From Marinobacter psychrophilus (GTDB taxonomy: Bacteria > Pseudomonadota > Gammaproteobacteria > Pseudomonadales > Oleiphilaceae), in the NCBI RefSeq assembly GCF_001043175.1, contig NZ_CP011494.1, positions 1 to 64,000 on the forward strand: DNA of 64,000 nucleotides, in the 5' to 3' direction. Under the pieces are notes generated by a model. The model ran no database searches. It had not been told where the DNA came from and was given only the letters and a program-made list of their open reading frames with translations. Position numbers and translations under genes: made by a program. Positions 31,710 to 39,967 of this stretch are shown one piece after another (position 1 is the stretch's first letter; every line of letters starts with the position of its first letter).

Positions 31710-33970
31710 AGGTAGCGGTACGCTCACTCTGCGAGTTTGCTGCCCGTACAGGTGATCTGGATTTTCGTTACACTCCGGCGCCCAGCGCCGAAGAGGGCAT
31801 TGCCGGCCACCAGGCGATCCAGGCCAAGCGCGGATACGGCTACAAAAGCGAGTACCCGGTCAGCGGCGAATGCCTGGGCTTGGCGCTGTCTGGCCGTGCC
31901 GATGTGTATAACCCGCATTCCGGACTGCTGGAAGAAATCAAAACCCACCGTGGCGACCTGTCGCGGATTCGCAGCCATCAGCGCGCGCTGCACTGGGCTC
32001 AGCTGCGAGCCTACGGTGCGCTGCTGTGCCATCAGGAAAATCTCAAAACAGTAAAGCTGGCACTGGTCTACTTCGACATCGGTAACAACCGTGAAACGTC
32101 GATCAGCGAAACCGCATGCGCCGATGAGCTTTGGCTCGAGCTGGAAGTGCTGTGTGACCGCTACCGGCTGTGGGCAGAACGCGAAGCCCATCACCGGGAG
32201 CAGAGGAATATTCGCCTGTCTGGACTGCGTTTCCCGTTTGCACAGTTTCGCCCACGCCAGCGTCAGCTTGCAGAAACCGTTTACAAAAACACTTTAAAAG
32301 GCGGCACCCTGCTATTGGAAGCGCCTACTGGCCTGGGCAAAACACTGGGCACTTTGTTTCCCGCACTCATGGCTATGCCGGCGGCGAATCAGGACGTGCT
32401 GTGTTATCTCACCTGCCGCAACACTGCCCGTCAGCTGGCAATAGATGCGGTAGACCGTCTAAGAGCTGCGCAGGAAGCACCGCAAATCTGGCCTTTAAGA
32501 ACGTTGGAACTGGTGTCTAAAGCCGATGCTTGCGAGCACCCGGACAAAGCTTGCCACGGCGATGCTTGCCCGCTGGCCAAAGGTTTTTTTGACCGCTTGC
32601 CAGACGCCCGTGCTGAAGCCGCCCAAACCAACTCCACATTGACCCATGAGGCGCTGGCAAAAATCGCCGCTGGCCATAATATTTGTCCCTACTTTCTGGC
32701 CCAGGAAATGGCGCGCTGGTGTGACCTGGTGATTGGTGACGTAAACCGGATGTTTGATCAGTCTGCCCTGCTCCACGGCTTGACCCGGCAGAATCAGTGG
32801 AAAACCGCCGTGCTGCTCGATGAAGCCCACAACCTGGTGGATCGCGGCCGCGGTATGTATTCGGTACAGCTGGATCAACAGCGGCTTTTGAAGCTGCGTA
32901 AAACCGCGCCCAACGTTTTGAAATCCCACTTGGACCGCACCGCTCGGGCGTGGCAAGGAGTGATTCGTGACCAAGCCGAAGCGGGCACAGCCCCAGTGTT
33001 TCTAAATGCTTTGCCTATGTCGCTGACTGGGAGCCTGCAGGGCTTGGTGTCTGGGCTTACGGATTATCTGGCGGATAATCCGCCGGACCTGGCATTGCAG
33101 GAAGTACTGTTCGAGTCCGTGGCTTTTATGAAACTGGCGGATTCGTTCGCCGATCATTCCTTGTGTGAATTTCGCCGCGAAGGTCGCGGTCGCGCTAGCC
33201 TGACTATTCAGAATCTGGTGCCGGCGGATTTTCTGCGCGACCGGTTTCAGGCCGCAGCCTCGGTGTTGCTGTTTTCCGCGACGTTAAGCCCCGGCGTGTA
33301 TTACCGGGATTTGCTGGGGTTGCCGGAAAACAGTTGTTTTACCTCCCTGCGTAGTCCGTTCGGCGCTGACCAGCTACAGCTGAATTTCACGCCCAAGATC
33401 AGCACCCGCCATGCTCACCGTGAAACGTCGGTAATGCCCATTGCCGAGCTGATCGCGCAGCAATATCGCCAGCGGCCGGGTCATTATCTGGCGTTTTTCA
33501 GCAGTTTTAAATATCTGAATGAGGTCAATGTGGCGTTGAGCAGCAGCGCCACAGATGTGCCCCAACGTTCACAGCAGCCCGGCATGAGTCCACAGCAGCG
33601 CAAAGATTTTCTGGCAGGGTTCCGCGAAGAATCCGGCAGTGTGGCCTTTGCGGTTCTGGGGGGCGTGTTCAGTGAAGGTATTGATTTACCAGGGGACGAG
33701 TTGATTGGCGCGTTTGTGGCCACCTTGGGCCTGCCGCCCTTTGATGCCTGGCACGAAATTTTGAAACAGCGCCTGCAACAGCGTTTTGGCGCAGGTTACG
33801 AATACACCTACCTGATTCCTGGCCTGCAGAAAGTGGCCCAAGCCGCAGGTCGGGTGATTCGAACGCCAGAAGACGAAGGGGTGATATGGCTGATTGACGA
33901 CCGATTTTTACAGCCGCAAATTCAGAAGTTGTTACCGCGCTGGTGGTTTGGAACCGAGACCGCCGATTAA
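31706..33970 (+). CDS. XPD/DinG-type Fe-S helicase with N-terminal PD-(D/E)XK nuclease domain
   Basis: A superfamily-2 DNA helicase of 754 residues from ATG 31706. The N-terminal part (about 1-160) looks like a RecB/Cas4-type nuclease: LALSGRADVYN, LLEEIKTHRGDL and a Q-containing helix HWAQLRAYGALL. The helicase has Walker A EAPTGLGKT, four Cys for a 4Fe-4S cluster (ADACEHPDKACHGDACP and HNICPYF), DEAH box LLDEAHNL, and C-terminal AGRVIRTPEDEGVIWLID. XPD/DinG enzymes unwind 5'-3'. Coupling to the FAN1 homologue suggests joint work on crosslinks or branched DNA. Confidence 0.88.
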   Translation: MKVAVRSLCEFAARTGDLDFRYTPAPSAEEGIAGHQAIQAKRGYGYKSEYPVSGECLGLALSGRADVYNPHSGLLEEIKTHRGDLSRIRSHQRALHWAQLRAYGALLCHQENLKTVKLALVYFDIGNNRETSISETACADELWLELEVLCDRYRLWAEREAHHREQRNIRLSGLRFPFAQFRPRQRQLAETVYKNTLKGGTLLLEAPTGLGKTLGTLFPALMAMPAANQDVLCYLTCRNTARQLAIDAVDRLRAAQEAPQIWPLRTLELVSKADACEHPDKACHGDACPLAKGFFDRLPDARAEAAQTNSTLTHEALAKIAAGHNICPYFLAQEMARWCDLVIGDVNRMFDQSALLHGLTRQNQWKTAVLLDEAHNLVDRGRGMYSVQLDQQRLLKLRKTAPNVLKSHLDRTARAWQGVIRDQAEAGTAPVFLNALPMSLTGSLQGLVSGLTDYLADNPPDLALQEVLFESVAFMKLADSFADHSLCEFRREGRGRASLTIQNLVPADFLRDRFQAAASVLLFSATLSPGVYYRDLLGLPENSCFTSLRSPFGADQLQLNFTPKISTRHAHRETSVMPIAELIAQQYRQRPGHYLAFFSSFKYLNEVNVALSSSATDVPQRSQQPGMSPQQRKDFLAGFREESGSVAFAVLGGVFSEGIDLPGDELIGAFVATLGLPPFDAWHEILKQRLQQRFGAGYEYTYLIPGLQKVAQAAGRVIRTPEDEGVIWLIDDRFLQPQIQKLLPRWWFGTETAD

Positions 33971-33998
33971 AGCGGCCTCAGTTTATGGCAGGGCTGAA

Positions 33999-34370
33999 TC
34001 AGCCGAAGTGGTAAAAAGCCACCTTGTTGCCGTCTGGGTCGCGTGCGTAGGCACCGTAGAACTGGTCGGGAATACGCTGACCGGGTTCGCCGCCACAGGT
34101 TGCACCCAATTCGATGGCTTTCTTATAATAGGTATCAACCGCTTCTTTTGAGCCTGGTTGAAACGCCAGCATATTCCCGTTACCGGGGTGGTTCGGTGAG
34201 CCGTCATGCGGGGTACAAACCGCCATCATGGGGGATTTCATGTCTTTACCAATAAAGGCAATGCGGCCCAAATCCAGCAGGACTTTTGCGCCCATGTCGC
34301 CCAGAAGATCCGTGTAGTATTTCTTGGCTTTTCCCATATCGCTAACACCAATCGTGACGTATCCGATCAT
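33999..34370 (-). CDS. VOC/glyoxalase-family protein
   Basis: A 123-residue single-domain vicinal-oxygen-chelate protein. It starts MIGYVTIGVSDMGKAKKYYTDLLG, the usual first beta-alpha unit, and ends YGAYARDPDGNKVAFYHF, the usual C-terminal metal-site strand. A dimer would form the metal site. The substrate (methylglyoxal adduct, antibiotic or other) cannot be told. AGGAG precedes ATG 34370. It is convergent with the helicase gene and not obviously tied to the sulfur genes upstream. Confidence 0.85.
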   Translation of the reverse strand: MIGYVTIGVSDMGKAKKYYTDLLGDMGAKVLLDLGRIAFIGKDMKSPMMAVCTPHDGSPNHPGNGNMLAFQPGSKEAVDTYYKKAIELGATCGGEPGQRIPDQFYGAYARDPDGNKVAFYHFG

Positions 34371-34456
34371 GCTTTATTCTCCTGTTCTGGCTTAGCCAGG
34401 TATGCTGTCGGTGTGTCTGAAGCAAGCACTACGAACTAGCGGTCTTTTTTGATCTG

Positions 34457-35725
34457 TCAGACCGAGCGGCGCGCTGGCTTGGCCATCCATTCGTGGCCTT
34501 TAAGCATAACATGCCAGTACAGGCCCGGCAGCTGCCTGGCTTTTAGAAACCAGGCGGCTCTTGTGGCTTTGGTGCCGTCGTTTATCCAGGTCGGAAAGCT
34601 GGGTTGCAGCACCCCGCCGTAGCCAAACTCGGCCAGCACAATACGCCCGTTCTCTACGGTTAACGGGCAAGATCCATACCCCAGGTAGGCCGCTGTTATG
34701 GGTTGCTTGCGTAGGTGGGATATCAGGTTTTGAGCGACCACCGGAGCCTGCTTGCGCACGGCGGCTGCGGTTTTCGCATTGGCCGTGCCACTCACGTCGC
34801 CCAGGCCAAAGATATTGCTGTGGCGTTTGTGGCAAAGCGTGTCGTCTTCCAAGTCCAGCCAGCCACCCGCGTTCGCAAGTGTGGACTGGCGGATAAATTT
34901 AGGCGCACGTTGGGGCGGCACAGCGTGCAGCATGTCAAAGCCGATTTCCTGGTCTTCGCTACTGCCGTCAGCGTTTGTGTGGCGGAACGTTGCTCTGTGT
35001 GAAGGGCCGTTAACAGACACCAGATTGTTCTGGTAGTTAAGCTCAACACCGTATTTTTTAATGTAACTCTGCAGCGCCGGCACATAATCGGGTACGCCAA
35101 ACAGTACGGCACCGGCGTTATGGAATTGAATGTCGATGTTGTTCAGAGCCCCGTTGCGCAGCCAGTAATCTGCTGACAGGTACATGGCTTTCTGTGGCGC
35201 ACCGGCACATTTGATGGGCATGGGAGGCTGGCTGAACAAAGCGCTCCCGGATTTAAGACTCTGGACCATGTCCCAGGTGTAGCTGGCCATGCCCTCCTGA
35301 TAGTTGGAGGTTACACCGTTCGAGCCGAGTGCTTCTTTCAAACCGTCAATACCAGCCCAGTTCAGCTCCAGCCCCGGCGCCAGAACCAAGGCTAAGTAAC
35401 CTATCACTGAGCCGTCTGCCAGCGTTACCTGGTTATTCAACTCATCAATAGAGCACACCATTTGTTTATACCATGAGGCAAATCCCGGCATAACGCTGGC
35501 CATGGGTTTTGAGGTCGTTTCTGGCTTGAAAATACCGCCCCCAACCATGGTCCAGCCGGGCTGGTAATGGTGAGTGTGTGCCGGCTCAATAATCGCGATA
35601 TCCAAGGCGGTATCTCGTTTGTGCAAGCTTGCAGCAACGGAAATGCCCGCGGCACCGCCCCCAACAATAACCACTGTGTGCTTTTTGTTTTGCTCTTTAT
35701 CCTGTTCTGCTGTGTTGGTTTGCAT
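34457..35725 (-). CDS. Sulfide:quinone oxidoreductase family flavoprotein
   Basis: An FAD-dependent membrane-associated oxidoreductase that takes electrons from sulfide to quinone and makes polysulfide or persulfide. 422 residues from ATG 35725 (MQTNTAEQ; AAGAGG upstream); a 444-residue frame starts at 35791. FAD motif VVIVGGGAAGISVA, HYQPGWTMVGGG, redox-cysteine regions PIKCAGAPQKAMYLSADYW and YGSCPLTVENG, second flavin motif FGLGDVSGTANAKTAAA, and an amphipathic C-terminal tail (LPGLYWHVMLKGHEW) for membrane contact. It is last in the cluster, 176 bp after the cytochrome b gene, so it may also have its own promoter. Confidence 0.88.
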   Translation of the reverse strand: MQTNTAEQDKEQNKKHTVVIVGGGAAGISVAASLHKRDTALDIAIIEPAHTHHYQPGWTMVGGGIFKPETTSKPMASVMPGFASWYKQMVCSIDELNNQVTLADGSVIGYLALVLAPGLELNWAGIDGLKEALGSNGVTSNYQEGMASYTWDMVQSLKSGSALFSQPPMPIKCAGAPQKAMYLSADYWLRNGALNNIDIQFHNAGAVLFGVPDYVPALQSYIKKYGVELNYQNNLVSVNGPSHRATFRHTNADGSSEDQEIGFDMLHAVPPQRAPKFIRQSTLANAGGWLDLEDDTLCHKRHSNIFGLGDVSGTANAKTAAAVRKQAPVVAQNLISHLRKQPITAAYLGYGSCPLTVENGRIVLAEFGYGGVLQPSFPTWINDGTKATRAAWFLKARQLPGLYWHVMLKGHEWMAKPARRSV

Positions 35726-35834
35726 GCCACTGAACCTCTTGTCATTATTTGGGTGGACAGATTTTTCTTGCGATACATCAAATCTCAACAAACAATTAGT
35801 TCTATCGTTATACCCATTAAGTATATAAAGATGT

Positions 35835-35851
35835 TGTTCGTTCTATGAACA
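35835..35851. promoter_or_regulatory. Inverted repeat upstream of the SQR gene
   Basis: TGTTC-N7-GAACA, with a nested GTTC-TAT-GAAC, lies about 110 bp upstream of the SQR start in an AT-rich gap. It could be an operator for a sulfide-responsive regulator, but it matches no site I can name with confidence. Confidence 0.35.
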
Positions 35852-35901
35852 GTTTTAACGGGTAAGGCGGTTCTTAAGGGGTAAAGCGCAGGCCAGAGGT
35901 A

Positions 35902-36513
35902 TCAGGGTTTTTTGTCGGGCTCATCAACCGTGTCGTAACCGGTAACCATCGGTTTTATATGGCTGAACAGAGTGTGGCCCAGAGTTGTCATGTACACATG
36001 GCCAATAATGAACACCATCATGGCGAACGCGGCGATTGTGTGTACGTTGGCCACGGCCTGAAGCGATAGAACATTCGATAGCGCTTCGGGCCATTGGCTG
36101 TAAAACAGGTATAGCAGCCCAGACACCCAGACAACCGGTGAGATCATCAATTTGAAAAACAGATAGGCCAGCCGTTGCAGCGGGTTGTGCTTAGCTTTGC
36201 TGGTTTTGCGATAGGGGTGGCTGGCACCGGTAAAGGTACCAATGAGATAGTAATGCGCCACTGCCCACAGGCCGTTGCGGGTGGGTATGTACTGGCGCCA
36301 TTCGCCGGTGGTTATGTGCCAGAAAATGGCGAACAGCCAAAGCACAATTAAGGCCCAGGCAGCGATGGTGTGTAACTGGGTGGCGCCGGTAAATCCCAAC
36401 AGCGGGTAGCTGCCGTGAATTTCAAAGCCGGTCAGCAGCAGGCTGAAAATCAGTAGCGCCTGAGACCAGTGCCAGAAGCGCTCAAAACGTCTGAAGATCA
36501 TTACCTTGGCCAT
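35902..36513 (-). CDS. Membrane cytochrome b (formate dehydrogenase gamma / thiosulfate reductase type)
   Basis: A 203-residue di-haem b protein with four hydrophobic segments: WSQALLIFSLLLTGF, LHTIAAWALIVLWLFAIFWH, LMISPVVWVSGLLYLFY and VHTIAAFAMMVFIIGHVYM. Histidines in these helices (FWHWSQ, LHTIAAW, IFWHIT, VHTIAAF, IIGHVYMT) are suited to ligate two haems. Start is ATG 36513 with AAGGAG 8 nt upstream. It lies 12 bp after the octaheme cytochrome gene, so it is probably its quinone-facing partner, passing electrons between the quinone pool and the periplasmic haems. Confidence 0.88.
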   Translation of the reverse strand: MAKVMIFRRFERFWHWSQALLIFSLLLTGFEIHGSYPLLGFTGATQLHTIAAWALIVLWLFAIFWHITTGEWRQYIPTRNGLWAVAHYYLIGTFTGASHPYRKTSKAKHNPLQRLAYLFFKLMISPVVWVSGLLYLFYSQWPEALSNVLSLQAVANVHTIAAFAMMVFIIGHVYMTTLGHTLFSHIKPMVTGYDTVDEPDKKP

Positions 36514-36525
36514 AATCAACGCTCC

Positions 36526-38127
36526 TTAGTGGTGTTCACGACGGCGGCGGAAGAATCTGCGGGCCATACCGTGCAGGGCTGCGCCCAGTAACGTCAGAAG
36601 CACGGCCAGCCAGCCAATGCGGTTGAGCCAAGGATTACTGCTGTGCCCCGGCATATAGATACCGGGGAGCCCGGCCAGACGGCTGTTGGCGCTGTGGCAA
36701 GAGGAACATTTCAGGGCCTGGTCTGCCGGTGCCACCATGTGGGTAATGGGCCAGTGCATGGTGGTTTCAATAAAATCGTATTCTCCACTGAAGGGAATCC
36801 CCGACCATTCGCTGGCGGTCTGCAGCGCTTTTGGCCAATCGTAGTTGCTCCACAGCGACGAGTCGTCTTTACCGAACACGTGGGTGGCTAACAGGGTTTT
36901 GTAAACGGTGTCGTAAGGTTGTTTGCCACGCATCACCTTGAATGGCCAGATGCGGGATTCTCCATCGCCTGGGCTGCCCTTCACCTGGTTGATGTGCACA
37001 GCTGACTGGGTCAAATCCAGCTTGGCGTCTATTAACGTGTATTCCACCGTGCCATTGAACCAGGCGTAGTCCGGGACAACGTTTTCGCCGTGACGGAAAT
37101 CGCCTTTTTCACTCAGGTAACTGACATGGCCATGCTCGTCTTTTAACGCCATAGGCTGGCTATCTTCATCCAGTTTGCCGGCGGTGGACCAGTCCCACCA
37201 CATTTTGGTGGCGACACCACCGCGGGCAAAGGCTGGAATATGGCAGCTTTGGCACGCCAGTTTTTCAACGTGGTCATTCAGCTTGGCTTTTGGGTGTGGC
37301 TCGCTACCGTGGCAGGATTCACAGCTGGCGCGCCCCAGGTCGGTGTGGCCTGGTACATCAACGCCCAGGGTGTCTTTGGCGTTCACCTGATAGCGGCTGC
37401 CGGCCACGTTGTGGCCCCAGCTGGTGTGGCAGTCTGAGCAGCTGAAATCCAGACCGTCGCTGGCCATGTGAACGTCTAGCTCGTGGCTTGGGTTCACCAG
37501 CGACGAATCCAGATCTCCGTGTTTGACCCCGTCAGCGCCGCCACCGTAAAAGTGGCAGTTGCCACAGTTTTCGCGGTCACTGGCGCCTACGTTCCGGGCA
37601 ACTCTTACTAAGTCGGGTGGCAGCACCAGCGTACCGCTGCTTTTTGGCCATTCGCGGGGAGTATCGGTTGGGAAACCGGCCAAGGTGGGGAATTTCCAGT
37701 AGTCGCCGGTGGTGTCGTGGCACACCAGGCAATCCACTGCGTTTTTAGCTATCGGTGGCGGCTGGCTCATGTCTTCCCAGCCATAACCAACGTGGCAAGA
37801 CGTGCAGCGCGCTTCGTTGGTGACGACCATGCCGCAAAAGCTGTTAATAACCTTGCTTTTACCCAGCTGCTGGCCAGTTTCAGAGTGATCGTACAGCCAT
37901 GTCCAGTGGGTTGTTGCGCGCACTTGTTCGCCCGCTTCGGTGTGGCAGGTCAAGCAGGCGGCGGTGACCTCCGGCGCTGAATTAAACGGGCCCTTCAGCG
38001 CCTCGAATTTGGTGTGGTCGGCGGAAGCCGGCGCACGATCTGCGGACGCCAGCGTTTGAGTCGTCAGTCCCAGCAGAAGCCCGAGTAGCAGGGTTGCGAT
38101 TATCCGATATCTGGACAAACCTTGCAT
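36526..38127 (-). CDS. Octaheme c-type cytochrome, tetrathionate reductase (OTR) family
   Basis: A 533-residue periplasmic octaheme cytochrome with a signal peptide (1-28) and a C-terminal membrane helix (about 503-522) followed by an Arg-rich tail. Eight CxxCH motifs: 58, 108, 133, 188, 230, 269, 292 and 474. FCGMVVTNEARCTSCH and the spacing match the Shewanella OTR family, whose purified member reduces tetrathionate, nitrite and hydroxylamine in vitro; its in vivo role is unclear. The context (rhodanese before, cytochrome b and SQR after) points to sulfur compounds. ATG 38127 follows AAGGAAG. Direction of electron flow is not known. Confidence 0.9.
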   Translation of the reverse strand: MQGLSRYRIIATLLLGLLLGLTTQTLASADRAPASADHTKFEALKGPFNSAPEVTAACLTCHTEAGEQVRATTHWTWLYDHSETGQQLGKSKVINSFCGMVVTNEARCTSCHVGYGWEDMSQPPPIAKNAVDCLVCHDTTGDYWKFPTLAGFPTDTPREWPKSSGTLVLPPDLVRVARNVGASDRENCGNCHFYGGGADGVKHGDLDSSLVNPSHELDVHMASDGLDFSCSDCHTSWGHNVAGSRYQVNAKDTLGVDVPGHTDLGRASCESCHGSEPHPKAKLNDHVEKLACQSCHIPAFARGGVATKMWWDWSTAGKLDEDSQPMALKDEHGHVSYLSEKGDFRHGENVVPDYAWFNGTVEYTLIDAKLDLTQSAVHINQVKGSPGDGESRIWPFKVMRGKQPYDTVYKTLLATHVFGKDDSSLWSNYDWPKALQTASEWSGIPFSGEYDFIETTMHWPITHMVAPADQALKCSSCHSANSRLAGLPGIYMPGHSSNPWLNRIGWLAVLLTLLGAALHGMARRFFRRRREHH

Positions 38128-38167
38128 CGTCGACTTCCTTGCGGTTCTGACCGCTCATGACTCGTTG

Positions 38168-38722
38168 TTACTGACCGGAACGATAAATTTTTCCCGGGTT
38201 GATCTTCATAGACCAAGGCAGACCGTCGTTTTGCCAGCCGTTAACAATGCGCATACCGGCTTTTTCGCCCTCTTTGGCGCTGCTTCCCTGAAAGCCGTGA
38301 TCAATGTATTTCACATTGGTAAAACCCTGGGATAACAGGTAGTCGGCACTGGGCTTACCGCGGGAAGAGCCCGAGCGGCACATGGTGATAATCAGTGCAT
38401 CCTTGTTCAGGCTTTTAGCTTTCAGAGCGGCTTCAATCTGTGTGGCGAACTGCGGGTTTTTGTCCATGGCGAAGCGCTGCTTGTCGTCCAGAAACCGGTT
38501 GCGGTCGGCCAGTAAAAACGGAATGTTAGCTTGAGCCACATCGGTAAAGCCGATAAACATGATTTCGATGGGGTCGCGCACATCCACAAACAGCATTTGA
38601 TCAGGCTGGGTTTGTACCAGATCAAAGGTTTGCTGGGGGGTAATGGCCAGAGCTTCATCATTTGCGAAGGCATGAACGCTGAACCCGAAAATCATAAAAA
38701 ATGCGATTAATAGCTGTCTCAT
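38168..38722 (-). CDS. Periplasmic rhodanese-domain protein
   Basis: A 184-residue sulfurtransferase-type protein with a signal peptide (1-20, ending VHAFA-ND). One rhodanese domain with VDVRDPIEIMF, and active-site loop CRSGSSRG holding the catalytic cysteine (about residue 123). It can carry a persulfide sulfur, so it could pass sulfane sulfur to or from the octaheme cytochrome. It is first in the cluster, 40 bp before the octaheme gene; AGGAG precedes ATG 38722. An FNR-like box lies about 100 bp upstream. Confidence 0.88.
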   Translation of the reverse strand: MRQLLIAFFMIFGFSVHAFANDEALAITPQQTFDLVQTQPDQMLFVDVRDPIEIMFIGFTDVAQANIPFLLADRNRFLDDKQRFAMDKNPQFATQIEAALKAKSLNKDALIITMCRSGSSRGKPSADYLLSQGFTNVKYIDHGFQGSSAKEGEKAGMRIVNGWQNDGLPWSMKINPGKIYRSGQ

Positions 38723-38823
38723 TTAGCGCTTTCTCCTGCAATGAAACGAGTGTGTATCCACCTTTCACTTATATCCCAGATCGCGCTGATTTTCCTTTTA
38801 AGAATAACCTTATAACCATAATT

Positions 38824-38837
38824 TTGACTGAGATCAA
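38824..38837. promoter_or_regulatory. FNR/Anr-like box in the rhodanese/hlyD divergent gap
   Basis: TTGACTGAGATCAA is one base from TTGAT-N4-ATCAA. It is centred about 108 bp from the rhodanese start (minus) and about 138 bp from the hlyD start (plus). It is identical in form to the box before the tor operon. Control of the sulfur cluster is more plausible than of the export operon, but position alone does not decide. Confidence 0.6.
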
Positions 38838-38968
38838 TCGCAACTGAAGCGTTTATCCCAGCATTTCCTGCGCTTTTGACGCGTGTCATTCGCATCATTA
38901 AAAGCCCCGCTATACTGATGCCAGCATCACTATGTTTGAACCAATTCAATTTTTACCGGGGACGATCT

Positions 38969-39967
38969 ATGTCTGGCTCAAGCTCTAAAGTCCGCTCGAG
39001 ACTGATAATAACTCTCGCCGTTATTGCTGTGCTCGCGCTTGTTGCTTGGTATTTTGTGCCAAAGGAAAACACCCTTGCTGAGCAGATTGCGTCGGGAAAT
39101 GGCCGCATAGAAGCCACTCAGGTCGATATTGCCACCCGCATTCCCGGCCGCCTGCTGAGCTTCTTTGTGGCCGAAGGCGATTTGATTGATAACGGTAGCC
39201 CGGTGGCAGAGATGGATACAGCGGAACTCCAGGCAACCTTGGCGGCCGCCCAGGCCAATTTGAGCCAGGCGGTTCAAGCCGAGCGCCTGGCCGATGCCAT
39301 TGTGGCCCAGCGGGAAAGTGAACGGCGCCTGGCCCGGGCCGAGTTGGGGCGTTTTGAATCTCTGGTTGCCAAGGGCCATGTGTCTCGCGAAGAGCTGGAC
39401 CGCGCCCGCACCACCGCAGAAACCGCAGACGCCGCATTGCAGGCGTCAAAGGTTCAGGTGTTGTCAGCTCAAGCTGGCATTAACGCGGCTAAAGCCAATA
39501 TCCACAAAATTGAAACCACCATTGATGACAGCCACCTGAATAGCCCCGTAGGCGGCCGTGTGCTTTACCGGCTAGCCGAGCCGGGTGAAGTGCTGCCGGC
39601 TGGCGGCAAAGTGGCCACGGTGCTGGACGTAACCGACGTTTACCTCACTATTTTTCTGCCCACCGCCCAGGCGGGTAAAGTGCGGGTGGGTTCCGAAGCC
39701 CGCATTGTTCTGGACGCCCTGCCCGACTTTGTGGTGCCGGCGGAGGTGAGTTTTGTGGCGGCAGAAGCCCAGTTCACGCCCAAGGCGGTGGAAACCCGCA
39801 CCGAGCGCGAGAAATTGATGTTCCGAGTGCGCATTCGCATCGACCCCGAACTGCTAGAGGCCTATCGCGATCGGGTGAAAACCGGCGTGCCGGGTGTCGC
39901 CTATGTGCGTCTCGATGAAAGTCTGTCTTGGCCAGAACAGCTGCAAGTCATCCTTCCTAATGGATAA
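38969..39967 (+). CDS. HlyD-family membrane fusion protein (YhiI-like)
   Basis: A periplasmic adaptor of 332 residues from ATG 38969 (MSGSSSKV). It has one N-terminal membrane anchor (LIITLAVIAVLALVAWYF, about 12-29), a biotinyl-lipoyl half (RIEATQVDIATRIPGRLLSFFVAEGDLI), a long Ala/Gln/Glu-rich coiled-coil hairpin (about 80-175), then the second lipoyl half (LNSPVGGRVLYRLAEPGEVLPAGG) and a beta-barrel region. It links the inner-membrane ABC pump to an outer-membrane channel. It overlaps the next gene by 8 nt (ATGGATAA). Order matches E. coli yhiI-rbbA-yhhJ. A TATACT -10-like hexamer is at 38911-38916. Confidence 0.9.
   Translation: MSGSSSKVRSRLIITLAVIAVLALVAWYFVPKENTLAEQIASGNGRIEATQVDIATRIPGRLLSFFVAEGDLIDNGSPVAEMDTAELQATLAAAQANLSQAVQAERLADAIVAQRESERRLARAELGRFESLVAKGHVSREELDRARTTAETADAALQASKVQVLSAQAGINAAKANIHKIETTIDDSHLNSPVGGRVLYRLAEPGEVLPAGGKVATVLDVTDVYLTIFLPTAQAGKVRVGSEARIVLDALPDFVVPAEVSFVAAEAQFTPKAVETRTEREKLMFRVRIRIDPELLEAYRDRVKTGVPGVAYVRLDESLSWPEQLQVILPNG

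Noticed and set aside
35768..35781. TTGCGATACATCAA as an FNR box before SQR
   Set aside because: Only the right half-site is good; two mismatches in the left half make it much weaker than the boxes at 13972 and 38824.
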